A DNA stretch of 64,000 nt, from assembly GCA_026954325.1 (NCBI GenBank), contig JAIXKK010000200.1, forward strand, positions 62,001 through 126,000, written 5' to 3'. The stretch is from Bryobacterales bacterium (GTDB taxonomy: Bacteria; Acidobacteriota; Terriglobia; Bryobacterales; Bryobacteraceae). Positions within the stretch are counted from its first letter, which is position 1. Each line of letters opens with the position of its first letter. The notes beneath the pieces are model-generated. The model had not been told where the DNA came from. It saw nothing but the letters and a program-made list of their open reading frames with translations, and searched no databases. The translations under genes and the position numbers were made by a program. Of this stretch, positions 25,681 through 33,294 are shown piece after piece.

Positions 25681-26076
25681 CTACTCCAGGCGCAGGTTCG
25701 CTGACCGGCGAAATACAGACCGGAACTGCCGCCGGATTGTATCCCGCAACCGCTGCGCCTCGCTACGCAAGCATTGGGATTCCTCCCGTACCTGCCTCAA
25801 TTCCTCCCCCAGTTGCAGACACTGATCGCGGAATTCCTCATGCTGCCGTTGAATTTCTCCCCGGAAGCATTCGCTCGCCTGGCGCGTTTGATCGCGAATT
25901 TCCCACACCCGCGGGCGCACGGTATCCGTTAACTGGTCCCCCGCCACGATGAGCAGCGGTTTGCGGACGGCCTGCGTCATCGCCGAACCGGCGGCGCTGA
26001 AGAGTAGAATCGCCGCGATCGCAAGATAGTCGGGGTTCCGGCTCGCCCAGCCGGATCGGGCTTGTGTGCCGTTCAT
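25681..26076 (-). CDS. Small membrane-anchored coiled-coil protein, unknown function
   Basis: 131 aa. One predicted membrane segment (about residues 17-35, IAAILLFSAAGSAMT), then a polar charged region that is strongly heptad-patterned (about 55-125, many Glu/Gln/Arg and Cys at 69, 86, 102) and should form a coiled coil. Start ATG at 26076 overlaps the ABC ATPase stop as TGATG, a translational coupling. The function is unknown. By position it may be an accessory subunit of the adjacent efflux ATPase, tethering or regulating it. No family recognised. Confidence 0.6.
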   Translation of the reverse strand: MNGTQARSGWASRNPDYLAIAAILLFSAAGSAMTQAVRKPLLIVAGDQLTDTVRPRVWEIRDQTRQASECFRGEIQRQHEEFRDQCLQLGEELRQVREESQCLRSEAQRLRDTIRRQFRSVFRRSANLRLE

Positions 26077-26774
26077 CAGACCACCTCCACATTTTCCTCG
26101 ACAATCCGCCCGTCAAACAGGTGGACGGAACGGTCGGCATGGCGCGCGTAGCGCGGGTCGTGGGTCACCATGCAAATGGTGGCGCCCCCGCGATGCAATT
26201 CTCTCAACAGTTCCATCACCGCCTCGCCGTTTGCCGAATCCAGGTTTCCCGTGGGTTCGTCGGCCAGGAGGATGGACGGTTCGCCCACCAGGGCGCGGGC
26301 GACGGCAACACGCTGCTGCTGGCCGCCCGAAAGCTGCGAAGGATAATGCTTCACGCGATGCGACATCCCCACCCGTTCGAGCGACTCGTGCACGCGCTTC
26401 TTGCGCTCCGCCGAGCCCATCCCTCGATAGGTCAGCGGCAACTCGACGTTCTCGTACACGTTGAGGTCGCCAATCAGATTGAATGCCTGAAAGATGAACC
26501 CGATCTCCCGGTTGCGAATGCGCGCCCTTTCGGAAAGCTTCAGATTTTCCACCGGTCGGCTCTTCAATGTGTAGGACCCATCCGATGGCGAATCGAGCAG
26601 CCCCAAAATCGCCAGCAGAGTCGACTTCCCACACCCGGACGGGCCGGAGATGGCAACGTATTCGCCCTTCTTGATGTCCATGTGGATCCCGGCCAGCGCG
26701 TGTGTCTCCACCTCGTCGGTGACGAACACCTTGGTCACGCCATCCAGCCGGATCAACGTCTCTGCTGCGCTCAT
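26076..26774 (-). CDS. MacB/LolD-type ABC transporter ATP-binding protein
   Basis: 232 aa. Walker A GPSGCGKST at about 45-53, Q-loop FIFQAFNLI, signature LSGGQQQRVAVARAL, Walker B ILLADEP, and the H-loop in VTHDPRYA. The typical MacB/LolD ATPase family. The gene is coupled to the small coiled-coil protein downstream (TGATG) and lies 84 bases downstream of the HlyD-type adaptor gene, so the transport machine is encoded as adaptor - ATPase - accessory - permease - second ATPase on the minus strand. The permease partner is probably the ADOP protein at 24163. Confidence 0.92.
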   Translation of the reverse strand: MSAAETLIRLDGVTKVFVTDEVETHALAGIHMDIKKGEYVAISGPSGCGKSTLLAILGLLDSPSDGSYTLKSRPVENLKLSERARIRNREIGFIFQAFNLIGDLNVYENVELPLTYRGMGSAERKKRVHESLERVGMSHRVKHYPSQLSGGQQQRVAVARALVGEPSILLADEPTGNLDSANGEAVMELLRELHRGGATICMVTHDPRYARHADRSVHLFDGRIVEENVEVV

Positions 26775-26858
26775 TCCTTCTCCTTTCAGGTTTTCCTAAT
26801 GACTCTAATACGTAACAGTCGTTAGCTGGTTCCGCAAAATTTACTGTTTTATCCCACT

Positions 26859-28112
26859 TCAGTTCAACCGTATGCGGTTATACGCATCCCACGCCGACAT
26901 GTCCGACAGGATCACTTCATCGCCCTCCTTGAGACCTTCCACAACCTCGATCGTGTTCACCGAACTGCGTCCGAACTTCACCTGCACCCGGACAGCGTCC
27001 TGCGTTCCGGGTATGACTTTGAAAAGAGTCACCGTGCTGTTGGCCTGCCCGAACACCGGCCGGCCCACATAAAGCACATTATCGGTACGCTCGATTTCTA
27101 TGGTGCCGTCGACGCTCAGATCCGGCCGCGCCCCATCCGGCAGCGGGCCTTTCAAACTGACGTCCACGGTCACGGTGCCGTTGACCACGGCGGGGTCAAT
27201 ACGGCTGACGACACCATCCACGGTCCCGTTTCGTGTATCGATAACGGTCTTCTGCCCGATCCGCACATCCTTCGCCTGCGTCTCCGCAATCTTTAATTCC
27301 GCCTTCAATTTCTTTGGCTGCGCCACCTTGGCAAGAATGGTTCCCGCCGTCACGCGCTGCCCCACCTGGAGGGTCATCTCCTGCAGCACTCCATCCGTCC
27401 CGGCCCGGATCTTCAAACCCTCATACTGTTCCTTCTTCAACCGGTAGGCGGCTCGCAATTTCTCAATCTGCACGCGCTGCGAAGCAAGCTGCGCTTCAAT
27501 GGACTCGCCGCTGATGGCCAGCCGCTTCTGCTCCAGTTGAAACCGCCGCCCGAGTTCATCGGCCGCGGCCTTCGAGAGTTGCAAAGTCAGATCCGGCGTC
27601 AACCCTTCCTTGGCCAGCTTCTCGTCGCGGTCGTACTTCAGCTTCGCCTGCACGTAGTCGCTCTGCAACTGCGCCGCCTTGGCTTTTTCGTCCAGATCGG
27701 AGCTTTCCAACTTCACCTGAAGATCCTTGAGGTTGGCCTCGGCAATCTTCACCTGCCATTCCATGTCGAGCATTGCAAGCTGGAGTTCCGGGTTGCTCAA
27801 TTCCATGATGACGCTGTTGCTGTTCACTTTCGCCCCGGGCCGCAAAATCAGCTTTTCCACCCGGCCATCGGTGACCGCCGGAATCCACAGAATTTCTTCC
27901 GGAACCAGAGTCCCCAAACCGCGCCGGTCAATCAGCATCGGACCCCGTTTTACCTTGTCCGGCCAGACGGAAGCGCGTTCGACCGGCGGAGCCGCGGGCT
28001 TCAATTGCCGCAAACCCCAGGTGACCAGCGGGATCGCTATAAACAGAATGAGAGCCGCTACCGACCGTTTGATGATCTTGTTTCGCCGTGCGCCTTTGCG
28101 CGGAACGTCCAT
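26859..28112 (-). CDS. HlyD/MacA-type efflux periplasmic adaptor
   Basis: 417 aa. N-terminal membrane segment (about 12-34) anchors it in the inner membrane. A biotinyl-lipoyl-like half motif, GRVEKLILRPGAKVNSNSVIMELSNPELQL, is followed by a long helical hairpin (about 115-240, heptad-rich), then GTDGVLQEMTLQVGQRVTAGTILAKV, which completes the lipoyl fold, and a beta-barrel domain. Adaptors of this kind couple an inner-membrane ABC permease to an outer-membrane channel. It is the first gene of the adaptor - ATPase - coiled-coil - permease - ATPase cluster. No TolC gene is visible nearby. Confidence 0.88.
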   Translation of the reverse strand: MDVPRKGARRNKIIKRSVAALILFIAIPLVTWGLRQLKPAAPPVERASVWPDKVKRGPMLIDRRGLGTLVPEEILWIPAVTDGRVEKLILRPGAKVNSNSVIMELSNPELQLAMLDMEWQVKIAEANLKDLQVKLESSDLDEKAKAAQLQSDYVQAKLKYDRDEKLAKEGLTPDLTLQLSKAAADELGRRFQLEQKRLAISGESIEAQLASQRVQIEKLRAAYRLKKEQYEGLKIRAGTDGVLQEMTLQVGQRVTAGTILAKVAQPKKLKAELKIAETQAKDVRIGQKTVIDTRNGTVDGVVSRIDPAVVNGTVTVDVSLKGPLPDGARPDLSVDGTIEIERTDNVLYVGRPVFGQANSTVTLFKVIPGTQDAVRVQVKFGRSSVNTIEVVEGLKEGDEVILSDMSAWDAYNRIRLN

Positions 28113-28284
28113 ATAATTTCGAGTCCTTTAACTCCGATGACGCATTTGCCACGAAGGCAACTCGGATGCCATCGGGCGCGTTCCTGTAAGCTGTTGGCCT
28201 GTCAATCGGATCGCATATCCATTCCCCTGTCGCCCGGCGGACCTGTGTCCGGTTCTGGGACGGCCCTGTACGGAAACGTGAAGC

Positions 28285-28752
28285 TCACCGGCTTCGCATG
28301 AGGGGAAACACGAACATCTGTCCGGCGCGCGAAATCGCCGTATCCTTGAGAGCGGATGCGCGCGCTTCTATCTGCCCGAGATCTCCACCGGGGAACCCGC
28401 TGGGAATGGCGTTCTTCACCTTGCCGTCCTTGTCGATCACAAACTGCCGCTCCACGCGGTTATCCTTGAGTTGCCGGTAATAGAAGAGATCGCCCTCGTG
28501 AAAGTAGTAGCGATGATGCACTGGACTGCCGTCTTCCGGCTGTTCATCCACCAGTTGGATATTCGACTGTTGGAAGTAAGCGGTAAAGGGCGATTCCGGC
28601 TCATGCGGCGTTGCCTGGAACCGTCCGGGAACCTGCCGCAGCGATTTCAGGTTCGCCTCGATGGAGAGCACCAGGCCTTCCGTCGCGGGCTTGCGCTCAC
28701 AACCCGGGCAGAGAAGCAGAACAGGGATAACCAACAGCGGGAATCGCAACAT
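28285..28752 (-). CDS. Lipoprotein of unknown function
   Basis: 155 aa. The N-terminus LRFPLLVIPVLLLCPGCERKP is a classical lipoprotein signal with a lipobox ending at Cys18. The mature part has no recognised motifs: a Tyr/Phe-rich HHRYYFHEGDLFYYRQLKDN segment near 79-98 and a short C-terminus ending VFPLMRSR. The gene sits alone between the efflux cluster and the transcriptional terminator at 28794-28836. Its small size and low similarity to anything I know make it an orphan. Confidence 0.62.
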   Translation of the reverse strand: MLRFPLLVIPVLLLCPGCERKPATEGLVLSIEANLKSLRQVPGRFQATPHEPESPFTAYFQQSNIQLVDEQPEDGSPVHHRYYFHEGDLFYYRQLKDNRVERQFVIDKDGKVKNAIPSGFPGGDLGQIEARASALKDTAISRAGQMFVFPLMRSR

Positions 28753-28793
28753 CTCTATTCTTGATGATACGATGAGCCGCCGCGCCGGACGGG

Positions 28794-28836
28794 AAAAACA
28801 AAACCGGCGTTACGTGGCTGATCCACGCAACGCCGG
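28794..28836 (-). terminator. Rho-independent terminator of the 28868 gene
   Basis: CCGGCGTT-A-CGTGG (28804-28817) pairs with CCACG-C-AACGCCGG (28823-28836), giving a 13-bp stem with one mismatch and a CTGAT loop. On the minus strand it is followed by TTTTGTTTTT (complement of 28794-28803). It lies 32 bases after the stop of the minus-strand gene, and is a textbook factor-independent terminator. Confidence 0.88.
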
Positions 28837-28867
28837 CGTTACTGCAATTCTCCGAACCGGAATCCCG

Positions 28868-29173
28868 CTAGTTGGCTGCCGACACGCTGTCGATGGTAAC
28901 CGTATCGCCCGCCAACTTGCCATTGATTGTCACCTTGCGCCCCAAGTGATCCATCACCTTTCCCGTGGACGCGGCATCCAGTTTAAGAACTTTGTCGCCC
29001 ACAACAAACACAGGCGCCGCGCCTTTTCCTTTCACGCAGCCGGTGACGCATTTGATTGAACCGTCGGAGCCATCGGCATGCTTGGCGCCGCAGTGCGATT
29101 CTGAGATGTACCCAGTCCAGGATGCCGCAAAAGCGGACATCGAGAACAGAGAGAGCATGGCAATTTTCTTCAT
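28868..29173 (-). CDS. Small secreted protein with conserved cysteines, unknown function
   Basis: 101 aa, start ATG 29173 preceded by AAGAGGA at a spacing of ten; upstream in-frame ATGs lack a ribosome site. Signal peptide KKIAMLSLFSMSAFA, then a mature domain ASWTGYISESHCGAKHADG...CVTGCVKGKGA with three Cys, followed by a VVGDKVLKLD and a HLGRKVTINGKLAGDTVTID beta-rich end (OB-like/DUF pattern). Proteins with this S-x-C-G-x-x-H head are common in Acidobacteria but uncharacterised. Binding of a metal or small ligand is a guess. A strong terminator follows. Confidence 0.72.
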   Translation of the reverse strand: MKKIAMLSLFSMSAFAASWTGYISESHCGAKHADGSDGSIKCVTGCVKGKGAAPVFVVGDKVLKLDAASTGKVMDHLGRKVTINGKLAGDTVTIDSVSAAN

Positions 29174-29529
29174 ACGTAGCATCCTCTTTAGCATCCTCCT
29201 AACATCGATTGGCCACGAACGCCAATGCGGATAGAACTGTATTGAATAATAGGACATCCCCCGGCCGGGGTGCAACCGCCAGTCTTGTCCAATTGGGATA
29301 AGCGGCATCCGCGGGCGTCTTGCCGCTCCTCCCTCCGGGATCCCGGAAGCTGTTTCCGTAGAGCCAGACGCATGGCCGGCGTTCCGTTCTCAACAAGAGG
29401 CGGCGGACGAAGAGCCCCGCGGAGTCCATGGGACTCGACTCCTGATTGCTTCCCGAGGGATCTATTTAAGACTCGGATAAGCAGCTGAAAAGAAATGAAT
29501 TGTGGCAACGCATTGCATCTGGATTGCTT
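29174..29529. other. Intergenic region with no recognised gene
   Basis: 356 bases between the small secreted protein and the transposase relic. Neither strand shows a coding frame with family motifs or a ribosome site. It probably holds the promoter of the minus-strand gene starting at 29173, but no strong -35/-10 pair stands out. Confidence 0.5.
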
Positions 29530-29995
29530 CTACGGGCTCAATTGATCCGCTTCACATGCAATCTTGAACCCCAGGCTCAAGCCGGGAACCATCGGCCGGC
29601 GCGCGTGAGCCCCTCGGTCCTGGGCAGCGTCCTCGATAATCTGTTCAAGACTGCGCATCGGGACGGTGAGGCCAACGGCCTCTTGAATGCGTTGCATGGA
29701 TTCGCGGAAGGGGCCTTGAACGGACGCCTTGACTATGCGTTTTTGAAGTTCGTAGGAGAAGGATCGTGCCGGCAACCGCGGGGCTTCATCGAGCGGATGA
29801 ATGCTTTCAGCGCCGTCGCGGCAATAAGCCGTGCCTTCGATGTCAATGGGGCCGAAGATGGTCTTCAGTGTACGGTGCTGGAGACGGCGCCGTGAAAACA
29901 GAGCGGAGGCCGGCTGGGTTGCTACCGCCAGGCCGGTCCCACATCGCCGGCAACTTGCTCCCGCCCAAAAAGCGCCTTGCGTTATCATCGTGTAC
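29530..29995 (-). pseudogene. Truncated ISKra4-like transposase fragment
   Basis: The minus-strand frame, about 150 aa of an element normally near 450, reads RRRLQHRTLKTIFGPIDIEGTAYC, then HPLDEAPRLPARSFSYELQKRIVKASVQGPFRESMQR and a TVPMRSLEQIIEDAAQ end. This pattern (fG-x-v-x-x-x-x-Y-C; l-P-x-x-x-y-S; a-x-x-G-x-x-V) is that of ISKra4-family transposases. The downstream DDE catalytic domain is absent and the frame stops at 29530. No terminal inverted repeats were found. A dead insertion-sequence relic, so this region is a small scar of mobile elements. Confidence 0.5.
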
Positions 29996-30017
29996 TCAAG
30001 GAGCTCACGGCGAATCA

Positions 30018-30100
30018 TGGAGATCACTAAAATCGGCGTCCGCGAGTTCCGGGAAAATCTGGCCACCTACCTGGAAAGTCGAGGTTCCGCTTACCCTTGA
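30018..30100 (+). pseudogene. Clipped Phd/YefM-type antitoxin, 26 aa
   Basis: ATG 30018 opens the characteristic antitoxin start MEITKIGVREFRENLATYLES, in which Phd-like proteins go on with a loop such as '..PVAITRHG'. Here it is followed only by RGSAYP and a stop. The first 21 residues match the DNA-binding part of prevent-host-death antitoxins; the rest, and any toxin, are missing. The stop overlaps the start of the next gene. It is probably a remnant of a toxin-antitoxin pair lost with the neighbouring insertion sequence. Confidence 0.5.
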
Positions 30101-32190
30101 CGGCCCCCCTCCAAACGTCCGCGCCAGGAGCGCCAAAGCAAGCCACGCGGGGGATGATCCTCTACGCGGCCACCATCTTTTCAAGCGCCTTCCTCCTGTT
30201 TCAGGTGCAGCCGGTCCTGGCGAAGATCATCCTGCCCTGGTTCGGCGGGTCCGCCGCCGTGTGGACCACCTGCATGCTCTTCTTCCAGACCGCGCTGCTG
30301 TGCGGCTACCTCTATGCGCATTGGATCAGTTCCCGTCTCGCCACGCGCGCGCAAGCCGCCATCCATTCGGCGCTCATCGCCGCCAGCCTGCTCGTCCTGC
30401 CCGTCGTCCCCGGCGATGCCTGGAAACCCCATGGCGGCGACAATCCGACACTCGGCATTCTCCTGCTGCTGGTCGCCGTCATCGGACTGCCGTATTTTCT
30501 ACTCTCCACCACGGGCCCGCTCATCCAATCCTGGTATGCCCTGGCCTTCCCGGGGGCTTCCCCCTATCGCCTGTTCGCCTTGTCGAATACGGGGTCGATG
30601 CTGGCCCTTCTCGCCTATCCGGTGCTTGTCGAGCCGTTCCTTGCAACGCGCAGCCAAGCCTATCTCTGGAGCGGCGCCTATGCCTTGTTCGCCGCGCTGT
30701 GCCTGGCCTGTGTGTGGCGCAGCCGCAATCTGACCCAAGCGGCCGCCGATACCGAGTACGCCGAACCTCCCGCCGAGGCCCCCGCCGCCAAGCTATGGCT
30801 GCTGTGGATCGGCCTTGCCGCCTGCGCCTCGACGCTGCTGTTGGGCGTCACCACGCATCTCACGCAGGATGTCGCGCCCATCCCCTTCCTGTGGGTTCTG
30901 CCCCTCAGCCTGTACCTGCTGAGTTTCATTCTCACCTTCGACAGCAGGGGTTGGTATCGCCGCGGGCTCTATCTGCCGCTCACCGCGGCCGCGCTTGCCG
31001 CCATGGCGTATGCGCTCACCTCGGAATCGCGGATGCATGCGATGCCGAAAGCCGGGCTGTTCACCGCCTCCCTCTTCATCTGCTGTATGACCTGCCACGG
31101 AGAAGTGGCCACGCTTAAGCCGCACCCCCGCTACCTCACGGCGTTCTATCTCATGATCTCCGCGGGAGGCGCGCTCGGCGGCGTCTTCACCGGCCTCATC
31201 GGCCCCTATTTTTTCTCCCAATACTACGAGCTTCCCATCGCCCTCGTCGCCTGCGCCGTTCTCGTCCTGGCCGTCCACTATGGCGGCCAGTCGAGCCCGC
31301 TCCACCGTTTACCCCATCGCTGGGGCTGGATCGCCGGCCTGGCCGCAACCTTGTCTTTGGCTCTGGTGCTGGCGAGGCAGGCGCGAATGACGGTCCGTTC
31401 CTACCGCGTGGTGGCGCGCAATTTCTATGGCGGCTTGCGCACGGCGGATTACGGCAGCCCCGATGAAGTGGATTGGACGCGCAAGCTGACCCACGGCCTC
31501 ATCAATCACGGCGAACAGTATCTGAACCCGCTGCGCCATCGGGAATCCACCAGCTACTTCGGTCCGAACACCGGCGTCGCGCGCGCCATCGTTTCCACGC
31601 ACCGCGACCGCCCCCAACGCATCGGCATTACGGGTCTCGGAGCCGGCGTGATGCTCACCTACGCGCGCCCGGGTGACTACTATCGCATCTACGAGATCAA
31701 CCCCTTGGTGATTGACGTGGCGAAGAAGGAGTTCACCTTCATCCAGGATTGCCCCGCCAAACTCGACATCGTGCTCGGCGACGCCCGCCTTTCGCTCGAA
31801 AACGAGCCGCCCCGGAACTTCGACGTCCTCCACATGGATGCCTTCTCGAGCGACTCCGTTCCCGTACACCTGCTGACCCTCGAGGCCTTCCAACTGTACT
31901 TCCGCCACTTGAAGCCGGACGGCATTCTCGTAATCCACATCTCGAACCGCTACCTGAACCTCGAACCGGTGATTGCTCGCGCCGCCGAAGCGCTCCACAA
32001 AGCCGGCATCTTCGTGAGCGACCCCGGCGACGATGACCTCGGCTACTTCGGCACCGACATGGTTCTTTTGGCCTCGAGCAAAGCCGTGTTCGATAAACCC
32101 GCTTTGCGCAACTTTGCGCCGCCCGCAACCAGGCCCGGCGTGCGGCTGTGGACCGACAACTACAGCAATCTCTTCCGCATCATAAAGTGA
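30097..32190 (+). CDS. Membrane spermidine synthase-like protein
   Basis: 697 aa, starting with TTG 30097 (ATG 30154 is possible). About 11-12 hydrophobic segments occupy residues 20-430 (YAATIFSSAFLLFQVQPVLAK, WTTCMLFFQTALL). The C-terminal part has the spermidine-synthase/methyltransferase Rossmann fold: RIGITGLGAGVMLTYA, then YEINPLV and GDARLSLE, then DVLHMDAFSSDSVP. Acidobacteria often have this fusion, whose substrate is unknown. The conserved polyamine-binding residues of true SpeE were not confirmed. It may act on a membrane-associated compound. The sialidase gene follows 24 bases downstream. Confidence 0.82.
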   Translation: MTAPLQTSAPGAPKQATRGMILYAATIFSSAFLLFQVQPVLAKIILPWFGGSAAVWTTCMLFFQTALLCGYLYAHWISSRLATRAQAAIHSALIAASLLVLPVVPGDAWKPHGGDNPTLGILLLLVAVIGLPYFLLSTTGPLIQSWYALAFPGASPYRLFALSNTGSMLALLAYPVLVEPFLATRSQAYLWSGAYALFAALCLACVWRSRNLTQAAADTEYAEPPAEAPAAKLWLLWIGLAACASTLLLGVTTHLTQDVAPIPFLWVLPLSLYLLSFILTFDSRGWYRRGLYLPLTAAALAAMAYALTSESRMHAMPKAGLFTASLFICCMTCHGEVATLKPHPRYLTAFYLMISAGGALGGVFTGLIGPYFFSQYYELPIALVACAVLVLAVHYGGQSSPLHRLPHRWGWIAGLAATLSLALVLARQARMTVRSYRVVARNFYGGLRTADYGSPDEVDWTRKLTHGLINHGEQYLNPLRHRESTSYFGPNTGVARAIVSTHRDRPQRIGITGLGAGVMLTYARPGDYYRIYEINPLVIDVAKKEFTFIQDCPAKLDIVLGDARLSLENEPPRNFDVLHMDAFSSDSVPVHLLTLEAFQLYFRHLKPDGILVIHISNRYLNLEPVIARAAEALHKAGIFVSDPGDDDLGYFGTDMVLLASSKAVFDKPALRNFAPPATRPGVRLWTDNYSNLFRIIK

Positions 32191-32214
32191 GAGCTATATA
32201 CTTGGATCACTCCT

Positions 32215-33294
32215 ATGATCCTTCCGCTGCTCACGCTCTCCGTCTCCGCTTTCGCGGCGCCGCCGGCCCAACTCGACGTGTTTCGTGGCGGAGCGGACGG
32301 TTATTTCGCCTACCGCATTCCCGCCCTCCTTGTTTCTTCTAAAGGGACACTGCTCGCCTTCTGCGAAGGACGCCGCGATAGCCGGTCTGATTCCGGCAAC
32401 ATCGACGTGTTGCTGAAGCGCAGCACCGACGGCGGCCGGACATGGTCTTCCGCCATCACCATCGCCGACTTCGGCACGGACACCGTGGGCAATCCCGCGC
32501 CTGTAATGGACCTTTCCACCGGCTACATCTGGCTGCTGCTGACCCGCAATCCGGGCGTTGTCACCGAGAGCGATATCCTCACCGGCAACAAGCGCGGCAC
32601 GCGCACGGTCTGGGTAACCCACAGCACGGATGACGGCCTCACTTGGGCCAGGCCCGAAGAGATCACCCGTGCCGTGAAGAAGCCCGAGTGGACGTGGTAC
32701 GCCACGGGGCCGGGAAACGGCATTCAGTTGCGCTCCGGACGCATGGTCATCGCCTGCGACCACAACCGCGGCGATGAGACCCGGCGCTACAGCCACGTGA
32801 TCTACAGCGACGACCATGGCAAGACCTGGAAACTCGGAGGTAGCGCCGGCCCCATGTGCAACGAATCCACCATCGCCGAACTGCCGGATGGGTCATTGCT
32901 GCTCAACATGCGCAGCTATCATGGGCGCGGCCGCCGCTACATCTCCATCAGCCGCGATGCCGGCCTGACATTTTCCGAACCGGTTCCTGACGAAGCCCTC
33001 ATTGAACCGGTCTGCCAGGCGAGTCTGCTGCGCGCGGGAAAGGGGAAGAACACCGTGCTTCTGTTCTCCAATCCGGCAAGCACGAAGCGTGAGAATATGA
33101 CGGTTCGTCTTTCCACTGACCAGGGAAAAACCTGGAGCGCATCCAAGGTGATCCATCCGGGGCCAAGCGCCTACTCGAACCTCGCCGAGTTGAAGAACGG
33201 TGAAATCGGCCTGCTCTACGAACGCGGAGAAAAATCCCCCTACGAGGCGATCACCTTCATTCGGTTCCCGTTGAAGTGGCTGACTAGAAAATGA
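32215..33294 (+). CDS. Secreted GH33 exo-alpha-sialidase
   Basis: 359 aa. Signal peptide PLLTLSVSAFAA. A six-bladed sialidase propeller is indicated by the Arg-triad start YRIP (R34), the acidic SDSGNID around D59, five Asp-boxes of the form S-x-D-x-G-x-T-W/F (STDGGRTW 70-77, STDDGLTW 137-144, SDDHGKTW 198-205, SRDAGLTF 246-253, STDQGKTW 300-307), the general base E217 in NESTIAEL, R233/R292 of the Arg triad, and the nucleophile Tyr320 in SAYSNLAEL. It cleaves terminal sialic acids from glycans. The 3' end overlaps the end of the receptor gene on the other strand by 11 bases. It probably belongs to a host-glycan or soil-glycan scavenging set. Confidence 0.92.
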   Translation: MILPLLTLSVSAFAAPPAQLDVFRGGADGYFAYRIPALLVSSKGTLLAFCEGRRDSRSDSGNIDVLLKRSTDGGRTWSSAITIADFGTDTVGNPAPVMDLSTGYIWLLLTRNPGVVTESDILTGNKRGTRTVWVTHSTDDGLTWARPEEITRAVKKPEWTWYATGPGNGIQLRSGRMVIACDHNRGDETRRYSHVIYSDDHGKTWKLGGSAGPMCNESTIAELPDGSLLLNMRSYHGRGRRYISISRDAGLTFSEPVPDEALIEPVCQASLLRAGKGKNTVLLFSNPASTKRENMTVRLSTDQGKTWSASKVIHPGPSAYSNLAELKNGEIGLLYERGEKSPYEAITFIRFPLKWLTRK

